The notes below the pieces were generated by a model. The model saw only the letters and a program-made list of their open reading frames with translations, was not told the DNA's origin and made no database searches. Below are positions 10,971 to 21,767 of a stretch of DNA of 64,000 nt, one piece after another. Source of the DNA: Schizosaccharomyces osmophilus (taxonomy: Eukaryota; Ascomycota; Schizosaccharomycetes; Schizosaccharomycetales; Schizosaccharomycetaceae). Positions within the stretch are counted from its first letter, which is position 1; the number at the start of each line of letters is the position of its first letter. The position numbers and the translations under genes were made by a program. The stretch is from positions 1,481,001-1,545,000 of the forward strand of contig NC_079240.1 in the NCBI RefSeq assembly GCF_027921745.1. Direction: 5' to 3'.

Positions 10971-11693
10971 GCGCTGTTACCATGATGAACACGAGCCAGA
11001 AGGCTCAAACAATAAACCCAGCTCTTTGAGCTGCTAAAAGAAAAGCAGCTAGGAAACGAAAAACACGTTCTGAACGACAGTCATAAGTATTCTTTCTGAA
11101 TGGCAATGTTCTCTCTTGTTGATTTTGTTTTTGTTTTTGTTTTGGCTTGCATCGAGGAGAGTCGAATGGAACTATATTAAATGTGTGTTTGGTAGGAAGG
11201 GTCCAGTTTAGCTTTTATGAACTAGCGCAATTCAAGTGTATCAATGGACGACCAACAGGTTTCTTTGGGATGTCGCTTTTGACTTTGCTAGCAACATCGG
11301 ACCATCAGCCCATTTTGTTTGCTTGATTCTCTTGCATATGGAATGTCATTTGATTTTTTTGTAATGTTTTTATCGTATAAAGGGTTTTGTACGATATTGG
11401 TACTTGTTGGGAACAGTCTGCTACGTGTACTTTTCGCAAAACAGTTGACTCGTTTCGAATAAGAACTTTTTCTTTTTTTTTCATCTGAAAATCAAATTTG
11501 CCTGTATATTTGAAAAAAAAATAAAGCAAAAAAAAGCAAAACGAAATTACCCAGGATCGAAGTAGCAGATTTTCGTTGTTTTTGGACTTTCAAACATCTG
11601 ACGCTGACGCTGACCATCCATTAATTTGTAGCTCGAAACGCAGATTCATCAGTTTCCTTCTTTCGACTTTTTCTTTTCATTGATTGTTTTCCC

Positions 11694-12191
11694 ATGGCTT
11701 CTACAGAAATCGTCTTTATCGTCACATTGGTCTTGTACTTGGTCATCACAAGATGGAAACGTAGGAAAGAAGATTCCATCATCCCCGAGCCAGAACCAAA
11801 ACAACCCGAATGGAAAGACTATAGTCCTATCGAACTTCAAGAGTTCAACGGCGTTCACCGTTCCTTGGTTTTTCTTGCCATCAAGGGCACTGTGTACAAT
11901 GTGACGTTGGGATCCAAGTTTTATGGACCAAAAGGCCCCTACAGCGCATTTGGGGGACGCGATGCAACTCGGGGGCTTGCTAAAAGTAGCTTTGACGATG
12001 AATTTATTCCAAGTGTTGAAGCAGATGACTTGGATGATTGGTCGGATTTGAACGACGAAGAAAAGCAAACTCTCGACGATTGGAAGGCTTTTTTTGATCA
12101 AAAGTATCCTGCTGTTGGTCGTCTCATTAGTAATAAAGAAGCTTCTGAAGCCCGTGCGAAGGCAGACTTTGTTACTCCCCAGAAAAACTAA
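11694..12191 (+). CDS. dap1: Membrane-associated progesterone receptor-like heme protein Dap1
   Basis: Single exon, 165 residues. An N-terminal membrane anchor (about residues 6-18, IVFIVTLVLYLVI) is followed by a basic patch (RWKRRK). Residues 40-145 form a cytochrome-b5-like MAPR domain. The signature KFYGPKGPYSAFGGRDATRG contains Tyr83, which aligns with the heme-ligating tyrosine of PGRMC1/Dap1. In S. pombe, Dap1 binds and supports the sterol-pathway cytochromes P450 Erg5 and Erg11 at the ER. Start choice: the first ATG immediately precedes the anchor. The long upstream region leaves room for oxygen/sterol control, but I did not find a convincing Sre1 site. Confidence 0.95.
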   Translation: MASTEIVFIVTLVLYLVITRWKRRKEDSIIPEPEPKQPEWKDYSPIELQEFNGVHRSLVFLAIKGTVYNVTLGSKFYGPKGPYSAFGGRDATRGLAKSSFDDEFIPSVEADDLDDWSDLNDEEKQTLDDWKAFFDQKYPAVGRLISNKEASEARAKADFVTPQKN

Positions 12192-12661
12192 GAAAGACAC
12201 TAACTCAGTTTTGTGCAAGTTTTTCTTTATCCTTTTCGTCATGATGTTTTATGTTGTTCTGATCCATTCTTCTACACGAATACTTTTTATCCATTTAATA
12301 AATGATAAATGATAAACCAAATATTTGTATCATTTTGTTGAATCCATAGCATCATCCAACCTTGGTCGGCCCTAAAATAAAATCACGATCGTCCTATCCA
12401 GTCAGTTTTTTTTTCTCATCAAATACTAAATTTTATTTGGAATACAAATCTTCTCGTCTTGTTTTTCTTTCTCTTTTTCATTCTGTAGTTCAATCATTCC
12501 TGCCTATGTTTTGATAAAAATTCACCCATTCGTTAAGATAACTTAAAATTCGTAAACCCCACAACCCGAACCCTGGTACCAGCGTCACTTCTTTCCCTGC
12601 GAAAAAAAGGTCAACAGTTGCTTTTCACAAGCAAAACAACAGGAAAAGTGGGCAAGCCAAG
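12192..12661. other. Intergenic region dap1 - sds3
   Basis: 470 bp: dap1 3' UTR (AATAAATGATAAATGATAAA-like stretch near 12297-12315) and sds3 promoter. No other gene seen. Confidence 0.7.
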
Positions 12662-13468
12662 ATGGACGTTTTATCCATGGTTCTAGATATGAAACATGAA
12701 GAGGACGACGAAATTTTGGACATGCCACTGACAGCGAGCCAGTTTGAAGCGAAAAAACAAGAGTTACAAGCCGAGTTGGCAGCTATACGAAATGGAACCT
12801 GTAAAACGCTTTTGGATTTGTTTCAAGAATTACAAGAGAAAAAAGAAGAAGAATTGGAGATTGAAGGACAGTGGAGACGGCATTTGATGGAACGAGCCCA
12901 AGAAGAATATGAAGCAGAACTGAAGGATGCCAAAGAAGAATATGAGCAGCGTTGCAACTCTCTACAAACCATGGTTTTATCACATTTGGCTGAGAAAAAA
13001 CGACACATCCTGGAAGCCAAGGATATGTTTGATATTGCTAATGAGTCTTCTTCTCTTCTTTTACACGATGCATCTTCCCAATTTATTGACCGTCGAAAGT
13101 TAAGGCATCGTCGAAACGCTTCTTCCAATAACTCCGCCTCTCATCAATTGCCCACTCTCAACTTTTTTGACGATTATTTACTTTTCCCCACAGAAGAGAC
13201 GTCCGCGATACCAGAGTCCATAAAGAAGACGGTTCGAAATTCTGTCAACTCGGCGAAACCATCCAACATGGAATTATCACTTTTTTCTCCTCTCTTGACA
13301 ATGGCAAATGTAAATCTCTCTGCCACCCGTGACCGAGACTTTCGAGCCATGGAGCGAGCCGAACGTGATCGTGAGAAAGCCATTGACAAGAGTTTAGTCG
13401 GTGCTTCTGAAGAAGACGTCAAATCTGACCTACAGCTTCTTAACAAAGAAATTCAAAAGAAAAGGTGA
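12662..13468 (+). CDS. sds3: Sds3-like subunit of the Clr6 histone deacetylase complex
   Basis: Single exon, 268 residues. Residues about 25-130 are a long charged coiled coil (EAKKQELQAELAAIRNGTCK onward). This is the Sds3/BRMS1 family hallmark and mediates dimerisation and binding to Sin3. The rest is low-complexity with a conserved RRKLRHRR patch near residue 143 and an FFDDYLLFP motif. Sds3 is a core subunit of Sin3/Rpd3L-type deacetylases, so a nuclear role in transcriptional repression is expected. The ATG at 12662 is the first in frame. It lies between dap1 and psd2, as in S. pombe. Confidence 0.9.
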   Translation: MDVLSMVLDMKHEEDDEILDMPLTASQFEAKKQELQAELAAIRNGTCKTLLDLFQELQEKKEEELEIEGQWRRHLMERAQEEYEAELKDAKEEYEQRCNSLQTMVLSHLAEKKRHILEAKDMFDIANESSSLLLHDASSQFIDRRKLRHRRNASSNNSASHQLPTLNFFDDYLLFPTEETSAIPESIKKTVRNSVNSAKPSNMELSLFSPLLTMANVNLSATRDRDFRAMERAERDREKAIDKSLVGASEEDVKSDLQLLNKEIQKKR

Positions 13469-14435
13469 TTGTTTCCTCTTTTTTCCCTTCCAATGTTTAT
13501 TTACAGCCCAGCCTTGCGTTCAATAGGTCTCAGTTGATCATCCACTCGCTCCCAAACGAGTCCCCTCAAGCGACTCAGTTGCTTCTTGCGTTGAAAGTAT
13601 GAATATTGTTAATTTCTTTTCACACAATTAACTCCCTTCCTGGCCATTCGTGAAATTTTACATATGTCTTTTCTTCCCCAAAACTGCTAGTTAAATTCGT
13701 TTACGGTGGTGTGTTCCGTTTCGTTATCCTTTTTTGTTTTTGGCTTAGAATCCCCCCACAGAGCCTTGTATTCTGTTCCACCACTTTATTCCACTATCGT
13801 GCTTTTGTTGATGCCAGAGCCTAACAGTGAACAAAAAGAATTCCCCTAGGAAAAGGCTTTGTTTTCATATTTTTTTGTGAAGATAAACAATTACAAGTAG
13901 TTTGAAGGAATTATCTCTCTCGAATAATTCGATTTCCGTTGCAAAGGATTGCAACTCTTGATTTCGTCGTCAATTATAACTTGTTTCTTCCTTACAAGCC
14001 TTTTCTCTAAAGTCTATTTCCAATTTATTTTGGCGCTCTTCATGTTTTGTATGAAGTACTCTGGTCTGTTGTTTTACTGAAAAGAGATCGGAACGTTGTA
14101 CCCTTTTTACTTGTATATGTTTTAGTTGGAGCAAACCGAATAGTTTCTCTCCTTCTCCCCTTCCTTGTTAAATTTCTTTTGTTTTACAGGCCTTTAGACT
14201 AAGTGAAATTGTATAAATATTTCAACTATTGCTGGTACCCAGGGTCTTTTGTTTCCCACTGTCTTGTTTATACGTTCTTTTACTTGCATTAGCATTCATT
14301 CCTTTTCGATTCTTCTTTCGATCATAGTCTATCTTGTCCAACTTGGATTTCCCTTGTTCTGTCTGCAAATTAGTTAATTTCTTGAGCAGAAGTATTTTTA
14401 ACTAACAAGTTTTTTTATTTCTTTCGTTGATTACC
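13469..14435. other. Intergenic region sds3 - psd2
   Basis: About 970 bp of T-rich DNA that must contain the psd2 promoter and 5' leader. No coding or structured RNA feature recognised. Confidence 0.65.
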
Positions 14436-15983
14436 ATGCGTTCTCGACAAAAGTTCCGTAGATTTAATCCGGATCGTTGGTCCAAAGTCAGCCTTCGAAG
14501 CATTGGGGGAGGCGTCCGGGCTTTGAACGGCGTAAAGGCATTAAACGGAGTGAATGTCCGTGTTTCACTACAATGGAAGCGTCTTTCTAATCGGCTTCAT
14601 CGCATTCGTAGAAGAAGCCAATTGGGTCGTCTCTCTATCAATGTTCGACCAAATGGCTGTTGGCAAGCTTACTTTTTGAGTTCTCTTCCCTTACGAAGTT
14701 TGTCGCGCATTTGGGGTCAGTTCAATCGCGCTAATTTACCCACTTTTTTAAGATATCCAGGGTTCAAGTTGTATTCTTGGATTTTTCGCTGCAATCTAGA
14801 CGAATTAAAAGATCCAATTTTAAGCCATTATCGCAATTTTCAGGATTTCTTTTGTCGTGAACTGCGTCCAGAAGCTCGTCCAGTCGATCCGGATTCTTCG
14901 GTTGTTTCACCTGTAGATGGAAGAATAGTATGTCAGGGCGTTGTTGACAATAACTGCATACAGCATGTCAAGGGACTCTCCTATTCCTTAGAAGCTCTTT
15001 TGGGTGGTGTTTCTACCGTTGATCCTTCTATTGTGGATTTTGGACAAGATTTAACTACCAATTTAGTGAAGAAGCATAACGACTTTGCTTCAAAATATTC
15101 CATCCCTCCTTCCAATGATGGATGTAATCACTTTCCCCGAAATGGAAATGCATCATTAACCAGGGAATCTTTGGCATACTGCGATATGCAGAGCCAAAAT
15201 GATTGGAACCAAACCAATCCTGTGCATACCCCTTATTATGACAATTGTTGTCCTTTTTATGCCTTTCAGGACGTGACTGGTGATACAAACTCGGATATCT
15301 CAGATGCATCGGATATGAGTACTGACAGTTTTTACACTTCAATTATGGAAGGCGACTCCGACTCTGAATTAGACGAACCGGGCAGTGCGACTCATCCAAT
15401 TTTGGATGATGGAATGCCGAACTGGGATGTCTGGGTTCAAGAGGCAGACGTCGTCGACATTGACTCTTTACCTTGGAGAAATATTCACCCTAATAACCTT
15501 CTTTTTTATTCTGTTATTTATTTAGCTCCTGGCGATTATCATCGTTTTCACTCACCTGCCGATTGGGTGATTGAGTCAAGAAGACACTTTTCTGGTGAAC
15601 TATTTAGTGTATCTCCGTTTTTAGCGAGAAGATTGCATAATTTATTTGTTTTGAATGAGCGAGTTGCATTGCTTGGTCGATACAAGCATGGGTTTATGAG
15701 CATGATTCCAGTGGGTGCTACGAACGTTGGAAGTATAGTAATTGATTGTGACCCTACGTTGTCAACAAACAGAATGGTACTACGGAAGAAGTCGTTAGGC
15801 TCTTTTCAGGAAGCGGCGTATAGTGATGCATCACCTGTTTTAAATGGAGTGCCGATTAATCGAGGCGAACAGCTCGGTAGGTTTCAGCTAGGAAGCACCG
15901 TCGTGCTTGTCTTTGAAGCACCCGCTGATTTCGAATTTTCCACCCACCAAGGTCAATACGTGCGCGTCGGGGAGGGTCTTTGA
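14436..15983 (+). CDS. psd2: Phosphatidylserine decarboxylase proenzyme
   Basis: Converts phosphatidylserine to phosphatidylethanolamine. 515 residues from the ATG at 14436. The N terminus is Arg-rich (MRSRQKFRRFNPDRW), consistent with mitochondrial targeting, and is followed by a hydrophobic segment near residue 75. Core motifs are FFCRELRPEARPVD, VSPVDGRIV and YHRFHSPADW. The self-cleavage site is QLGSTVV, where Ser487 would become the pyruvoyl cofactor. Between core blocks (about residues 208-345) sits a Ser/Asp/Asn-rich insertion with a strongly acidic stretch (EGDSDSELDEP), absent from compact bacterial enzymes. S. pombe has three psd genes; the assignment to psd2 relies on gene order. 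Confidence 0.93.
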   Translation: MRSRQKFRRFNPDRWSKVSLRSIGGGVRALNGVKALNGVNVRVSLQWKRLSNRLHRIRRRSQLGRLSINVRPNGCWQAYFLSSLPLRSLSRIWGQFNRANLPTFLRYPGFKLYSWIFRCNLDELKDPILSHYRNFQDFFCRELRPEARPVDPDSSVVSPVDGRIVCQGVVDNNCIQHVKGLSYSLEALLGGVSTVDPSIVDFGQDLTTNLVKKHNDFASKYSIPPSNDGCNHFPRNGNASLTRESLAYCDMQSQNDWNQTNPVHTPYYDNCCPFYAFQDVTGDTNSDISDASDMSTDSFYTSIMEGDSDSELDEPGSATHPILDDGMPNWDVWVQEADVVDIDSLPWRNIHPNNLLFYSVIYLAPGDYHRFHSPADWVIESRRHFSGELFSVSPFLARRLHNLFVLNERVALLGRYKHGFMSMIPVGATNVGSIVIDCDPTLSTNRMVLRKKSLGSFQEAAYSDASPVLNGVPINRGEQLGRFQLGSTVVLVFEAPADFEFSTHQGQYVRVGEGL

Positions 15984-16319
15984 ATAATCCAACCTTACTC
16001 ATTGGAAAAGGTTAATAATGATTACGAATTACTTATAAGATTCTTGGTTTTTGATGATTTATTGGTTAAAGTGAAGTATAGAACTTTTGTTTCTTGTAAA
16101 CATGTTTACGTTTAATAATATTGATAATATTTCCGTTCCCTCATACAAAAATTTGATTGTTGCCTACGTATACAAGGACTCTTACTAAAATGAAAACATT
16201 GTATAAGTATTTTGAAATGCTAAATTAAACAGATCTATTAGCAAAGGGTATATATTTTGTGTAGGACGGTAAAAACGTGAGAAATTGACGGACTGTATTC
16301 TAAAGTCCTGGAAAATTCT
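15984..16319. other. Convergent intergenic region psd2 / mss51
   Basis: 336 bp between two converging stops, AT-rich, nothing else seen. Confidence 0.7.
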
Positions 16320-17468
16320 TTAAACGTTTTGAACATTGTGATGGAGAGAACGAAAGCCGTATATTTCATCGTTTACATGAAATACATTGTGAAGATTGTC
16401 ATCATTCACGGTCCAAGCACGACTAGCAAAAATGTTCTGCTGGGGTGAAAGAAGCGTTTCAAAGGAATCCTTAAGTACATCCTGTAATATACTTGTATCC
16501 CGTTTCGTTTGAGCAGTTGAAGGACTGGTAACCCAAACGGCACATTTTGTAGAAATCAAATCATGCAACGTTGGGACCCAGGAGCTGTAAAATTCGGGAT
16601 TTGCAAAGTCGGGCATAGGAAGAAAGAAAGTATCATAGTAAGGATCGAAGGGTTCAAAAGTTCCTGTCTTATGCAAATTATGATAATAGTCTTGGTGAAA
16701 ATGAAGTGAGAGAGGAGAAGGAAGATTACTCATTTTTGTGGGCTTGACAAGTTCAGGTCCGACAAAATGAAGTTGGAACAAACGGCCTGGAAATAAGAAA
16801 TTGATACCCTGAAGCCATAGTGCAGGAGGCAAGGCACTCTCAAATCTGGAGCCAAGAATAAAAATCCTTGTTGGGCGGGGATCGGTGGATTGGGCTGAGG
16901 TAGGGCGATTCAGCATGTATCTTTGAACGGCTAAGGCTTGTAATCCTTGAGGTGTCAATCCATTCTTAAGATTGTATGGTGAGTTCTTGTGTAAGATACC
17001 ACCAATAGTCATAGGATAGGTTAGCAAACTGGTTAGGTGTCGTGATGTCCGTTCATTCCCAATGCTGGGGAAGCCTCTAGTGTAAAAGTAAGAATCCCAA
17101 GACCAAAGAGCAATAGCAACGTCCTTCTCAGCTAATCCAGGAAGATTCGCAAGCTGAGGAAAGGAGTTTGGTCTAGCTAAATCGTGAAAATCTTCATTAA
17201 TTTGGCGTAATTTAGGGATTAAGGCCTGATGGGTTTCGTCTTGCTCCCAATGGGCTTTACTGCAGTGCGAAGGAAATCCTGACTCTGGGCAATCAAAAGA
17301 AACTTGTTTTCCTGATATTGGGCACTTATAAACCCGTTGAATATGCTCTGCTCGTGATCGAAGTGCTTTTACAGGAGATTTCGAGAGAGGAAAAAACAAT
17401 TCAGGTTCTGTAGCTTTTTTTCGAATTAAATTCGTAATTCCGATGTTTTTTAAAAGTTTTTGAAACAT
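16320..17468 (-). CDS. mss51: Mitochondrial COX1 translational activator Mss51
   Basis: 382 residues from the first ATG (17468); no ATG lies in frame upstream before the stop. In budding yeast Mss51 activates COX1 mRNA translation and binds newly made Cox1. An N-terminal basic leader precedes a zinc-binding MYND-like cluster (Cys49, Cys60, Cys69, His73, His80). Cys49-Pro50 and Cys60-Pro61 form the two Cys-Pro heme-regulatory motifs known in Mss51. The C-terminal domain contains RIFILGSRFESALPPALW and ALWSWDSYFYTRGFPS, typical of the Mss51 family. It is divergent from deg1. Known S. pombe work suggests that Mss51 function differs from budding yeast there, so the precise role is not certain. 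Confidence 0.92.
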   Translation of the reverse strand: MFQKLLKNIGITNLIRKKATEPELFFPLSKSPVKALRSRAEHIQRVYKCPISGKQVSFDCPESGFPSHCSKAHWEQDETHQALIPKLRQINEDFHDLARPNSFPQLANLPGLAEKDVAIALWSWDSYFYTRGFPSIGNERTSRHLTSLLTYPMTIGGILHKNSPYNLKNGLTPQGLQALAVQRYMLNRPTSAQSTDPRPTRIFILGSRFESALPPALWLQGINFLFPGRLFQLHFVGPELVKPTKMSNLPSPLSLHFHQDYYHNLHKTGTFEPFDPYYDTFFLPMPDFANPEFYSSWVPTLHDLISTKCAVWVTSPSTAQTKRDTSILQDVLKDSFETLLSPQQNIFASRAWTVNDDNLHNVFHVNDEIYGFRSLHHNVQNV

Positions 17469-18245
17469 GAAATAACCCAAAACACGTAAACAACAGTCGT
17501 ATTTGCTGGTGGTACTACACTGAAACAATTCAACTTCAATGTCAGCAACCCCATAAATGGGTAACGGTCGAGTAACGGAGGTTTAGGCTTGGTTTATTTA
17601 CATTTGTGTAAACAAAGAAGAAAAATCAAAAATACATTCGAGATGAAGATTTATAAATTGAATTTTTTATAAAAACTTATATTTCTTCTCTTTCAATTGA
17701 TGATTCGTGCATTTTGATCGAGAGAACCGATCACACTTGTACCTATAGGTTATAAAAAAAAATATCATGCTGAAGGGTCATTCAAAGCAATTTCTTTTGG
17801 AATAGATTAAAGTCTTAGTAAAATGAAGGGTTTTCATTTTTCCTTCATTTGGACTAGCCACGGTTTTACAAATGAGTCATTTGTGAAGAATGGCACTTCT
17901 CTACTTCGTGTGTTGACACACTGAGGAAAACAAAAGGATCATATGAATGTAAAAAAGAAGTAATTCGAAAACGTCCATAGGAATAAATAGTCTTAAATTT
18001 GTCGGTCTGCAAATTTTAAGTCGAATGAGGGTTTTTGTCTTTCCAAGGAATCTCCAAGATACATTGAGTGAATTAGCAACACAAAAACAACTGTAAATTT
18101 CTTTGCCTAATGAGTTCCCCAAAAAACTGTTTACATTCGCCCAAGTAGATTCTTGGATTTATCCAACACCAACCTGCCGGGAACTTTGTCGAGCTAGGTA
18201 CAACATTGAGACATCAAGATTCTCAAATACGCGAGAAATCTTCGA
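17469..18245. other. Divergent intergenic region mss51 / deg1
   Basis: 777 bp containing both promoters. Short open frames on each strand lack protein-like features. Confidence 0.65.
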
Positions 18246-19598
18246 ATGTCAGCATCCAAATATGCTGAATGGTCGAAAGACCAACTTATAGCAAGGATTT
18301 TGGAGCTGGATCAACGGTTAGACACAAGCTCTGCAAAAAACACTCAACCTTCAGCTTCTTCAGCTGATAGTGAACGTAATTCAAAGAAAATATCAGAATC
18401 ATCAGCGTTTGATAAAAATGGCGACTCAAACAGGCCGATACAACAAGCAACTTTACCTGCCAAGAAAGTGAAACCCCCACGTCCTTTTCAGTTAGAAAAA
18501 ACGGTGTTTTTGGCTTTTAGATTTGCTTATTGTGGTTGGGATTATAACGGATTAGCATACCAGACTGAACGTACTCCTCTACCTACTGTAGAAGGAAAAA
18601 TATTTGAAGCTTTATTAAAAGCTCATCTTATTGAGAGTCCCGCAACATGCAATTTCAGCAGGTGCGGCCGTACCGACAAGGGTGTTTCTGCTATGGGTCA
18701 GGTAATTTCTCTAAACGTGCGCCATTCTGAGCGAAGGCCTATTGTCTATTGCGATGTGTTGAACAGAATATTACCGCCTGATATTCGATTCACTGGGTTT
18801 GCTGTACCTCCCCCTGGATTTAACGCTCGTTTTTCTTGCAAACAAAGACATTACAAATACTTGTTTGCAAAAAACTACCCCGGTGGCACATTGGACATTG
18901 AAAGGATGAATGATGCAGCTGCCCTCTACTTGGGTGAGCACGACTTTCGAAACTTTTGTAAAATTGACGCTTCAAAACAGATTACAAATTATCGCAGAAG
19001 AATTCTTAGCTCAAAAATCATATGTGTTGATCCTGCAACCGAGCTGTATGCATTTGATCTGCAAGGAACTGCCTTCCTTTGGCATCAGGTTAGGTGCATG
19101 GTGGCCATCTTATTTTTAGTTGGTCAGCATTTAGAGCCTATTTCAATTGTCAGTGATTTATTAGATACCCAGAAAGTCCCAAACAAACCAGTTTACGATT
19201 TGGCGAGTGAATTTCCATTAATTCTTTACGATTGTATGTTTGATGATATTGAATGGGTTTTACCAACAGATGATGAAACAACGGCACCGCGTATAACTAA
19301 GCATCTTTATGAAAAAACCTATCATCAATGGCATAACCTTCGTATACGCGAGCAAATAGCGTCCTTCATGATGGATGCCGCTAATCAAAGGATTTCTCAG
19401 TATGGTGTTTTACAATACACAGGTAGCAGCGTAAACATTGGGGAAGGAGAACTCAAATCATCTAAGCGGTATGTGCCGATTCTACAAAGAGCTCGACAAG
19501 AATCTGTTGAAGTTGTCAATGAACGCTACAAGCGTAAAAAGGGACTTGATGGACCCACTGCTTCTGAAGAAATATCATCCTCAATGAATGAGGATTAG
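18246..19598 (+). CDS. deg1: tRNA pseudouridine(38/39) synthase Deg1/Pus3
   Basis: 450 residues, single exon. Isomerises uridines 38 and 39 in the tRNA anticodon stem-loop. The TruA-type catalytic loop reads [19 protein letters not shown], with the catalytic aspartate at residue 144. Further family blocks are [32 protein letters not shown] and [20 protein letters not shown]. The N-terminal about 80 residues are Ser/Asn/Lys-rich and start with a short coiled coil, as in Pus3 relatives. The C-terminal tail carries an [11 protein letters not shown] motif. Eukaryotic Deg1 acts in nucleus, cytoplasm and mitochondria. All catalytic features are intact. Confidence 0.96.
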   Translation: MSASKYAEWSKDQLIARILELDQRLDTSSAKNTQPSASSADSERNSKKISESSAFDKNGDSNRPIQQATLPAKKVKPPRPFQLEKTVFLAFRFAYCGWDYNGLAYQTERTPLPTVEGKIFEALLKAHLIESPATCNFSRCGRTDKGVSAMGQVISLNVRHSERRPIVYCDVLNRILPPDIRFTGFAVPPPGFNARFSCKQRHYKYLFAKNYPGGTLDIERMNDAAALYLGEHDFRNFCKIDASKQITNYRRRILSSKIICVDPATELYAFDLQGTAFLWHQVRCMVAILFLVGQHLEPISIVSDLLDTQKVPNKPVYDLASEFPLILYDCMFDDIEWVLPTDDETTAPRITKHLYEKTYHQWHNLRIREQIASFMMDAANQRISQYGVLQYTGSSVNIGEGELKSSKRYVPILQRARQESVEVVNERYKRKKGLDGPTASEEISSSMNED

Positions 19599-20295
19599 TT
19601 TCTTTTTGCTGATCTCCTGAAACAAAGTGTGCCTTTGTGCAAAAATACTTTATATAAAAAGGATAATAGGAATGATATCTTTGCGGGTGCATATAATGGG
19701 TAATTTTTTATAACTCTACTGATTTTGGTATCGACAAACTTAAACAATTATGTATGTTTTAATTATAACAATAAATACATAAAGTCCGAAAGACTTACTA
19801 GCTTAACAAATCGGGACCAAGCTTTACTGTGCCATATAAATTCATTGAAGTGAGGCGTTTCGTATACCAAGTAAAATCTTGTTTATAGGAACCAGGCCAT
19901 GCTCTTTAAAGCTTGTTTTGCCTTGTAGGCTTTTTTCTCGAGTATTCTGAAAAATACTTAAGCTTAATTATCTCAACTATCTTAACCCTTTGAAGAAGAA
20001 AGACATCAAATTATAATGTGTATTAAAATTCTCTATATCGGTTTAGTTGCTGTATTTTAGACGGATATAAATGAATCGTTTTATAAAGAACATAAAAATA
20101 GCAGGAAAAACCTACACTGTTCTTTACCAAGTAACGAAAAAATCCAAAATTGGAAGCCCAAGTAAGTGTAGTAATCATAGACTTTGCATTTCTGGGTCCA
20201 TAAGATTTAACAAAACACCTTTTAGTTATTTCCGGAACGATTAAATGATAATAAACTAGTATCTCGTCTTCAAGTTTAATCTTCATTTATAGCAT
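19599..20295. other. Convergent intergenic region deg1 / seryl-tRNA synthetase
   Basis: 697 bp. A minus-strand frame at 20023-20286 starts 9 nt after the synthetase stop but has no recognisable domain. I treat it as chance. Otherwise AT-rich. Confidence 0.6.
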
Positions 20296-21767
20296 TTATT
20301 TCACATCAGAAACAAAAAGCTTTTCTTTCTTCAAATATGGGATCAGGCATTGCGGCAAAACCACGGTTCCATCAGGTTGCTGATGATTTTCGAGCAAAGC
20401 GATGACAAGCCTGGGGATGGCTGCAGCAGTTCCATTAAGCGTGTGAACGAACCCAGAGTCGTTCGAATTTTTATATCTTGTAAGTAATCTTCGTGCTTGA
20501 TATTCTAGGCAGTTCGACGTAGAAGAAATTTCACCAAATTTTGCCCGCGAAGGCATCCATGCTTCGATATCATACTTTTGAGCAGCTGGAGCACCAAGTT
20601 CATAAGTCGGCATATTTAGTACCCTAGATCAATAGTTAATAATACGTTTGGTTGGAATTTAATAAAATAAAATCGTAAAGTTTACCTCGCTGAAAGACCT
20701 AAACTTTTTGAAAAGTCGGTTTGAAGTTTTATTATATCGTCGAATACCCTCGAAGATTGATTTGGGTGAGTCCAGGCAAATAATTCGACCTTCGTAAATT
20801 CGTGAAGTCTATACAACCCTTTGGTATCTCGGCCACGAGCACCTGCTTCTCGTCGATATGATCGAGAAACCCCAACGACTCGTTTTTCCTTTAGATCATG
20901 AAAAGTTTGTTTATACCCCAAGGAAGCTAGACTGATTTCAGCTGTACCGATAAGACATTGCTTAGGTGAGCTGCTTTCGTTCTGATGCTCTAATTGATAT
21001 ATCTGTTCACCCTTTTCATCTCGAGGTTGAAACCCACAAGCAAGAGCAACATCAGTGCGGACTATACTTGGGGGAATCACAAGAGACCATCCTCGCGATT
21101 TTGAAAAATCAATAGCATAATTGACAAGAGCCATTTCTAATTCAGCAACTTCCCCTTTGGTATAACAGAATGCATGACCGCTCGTTTCAGAAGCACTAAG
21201 CAGATCGATGCCATTGCCAGCAAGTTCCAAATGATCCTTCATGCATAAAGTTTGATCATTCATGTTTTTTTCTTCTCCTACTGTAGCAACGCAAACAGCG
21301 TTGTCTTCAGACCCTATAGGTACGCTAGGCAGAGTGGAATTCGGCAGACTTAGGCAATGATGATATAGGTTTTTCTGAATATCAGAAGCATGTTTTTCAA
21401 TAGAGTCAATCACAACTTTAATGTTTTTTGCTTCAGTTACTAAAGCATTTCGTTGCTCCGTATCTTTAGAAGATTTGATTGTTTTGGTAATTTTGTTCTT
21501 CTCATGAATTTGTGGGGCTAGTCGATTTCGAGCGCTCTCAAGCTCTTCATATAAGCTTTTGATGGTTGGTAACGTTTCCGCGACTTTACGCATATTTCGA
21601 TCTATACAATTCTGATGGATTTCACTTGCATGCTCGTATACGTGCTTTATGTTCAGCATTGCCTTCCAGGAAGAAGGAGCTTCCTGGAGCTTTGTAGAAT
21701 AACTACGAAACCATAATTTCTTCGAGAAAAATATTGGTTGCCTAAGGATGGATTGTACTGTCTTCAT
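20296..21767 (-). CDS. Mitochondrial seryl-tRNA synthetase
   Basis: Two exons, 20686-21767 and 20296-20623, joined across a 62-bp intron (donor gtaaac, acceptor tag) to give 469 residues. The join restores ARVLNMPTYELGAPAAQKYD, a hallmark SerRS block. The enzyme charges tRNA-Ser. The N-terminal arm is a helical hairpin (about residues 35-135, Glu/Lys/Arg-rich). Class II motif 2 is GVSRSYRREAGARGRDTKGL (about residues 300-320). Motif 3 is FVHTLNGTAAAIPRLVIALL near the C terminus. A basic Ser/Arg-containing leader (ILRQPIFFSKKLWFRSYS) supports mitochondrial import. It lacks the C-terminal extension of the cytosolic fungal enzyme. Converges with deg1. Confidence 0.95.

Larger units (their letters stand above)
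9517..11693. other. Long divergent intergenic region kei1 / dap1
   Basis: About 2.2 kb, one of the largest spacers in the window. It holds one possible 49-codon ORF (9907-10056), a lone B-box-like sequence (10960-10970), Lys/Phe-rich spurious frames and T/A runs. Transcription of a non-coding RNA is possible but not visible from sequence. Confidence 0.6.

Noticed and set aside
10931-10985. Possible tRNA around the B-box at 10960
   Set aside because: T stem, anticodon stem and acceptor stem do not pair.
20023-20286. 87-codon minus-strand frame just after the seryl-tRNA synthetase stop
   Set aside because: Only 9 nt from the previous stop, no promoter space, no recognisable domain; expected by chance.
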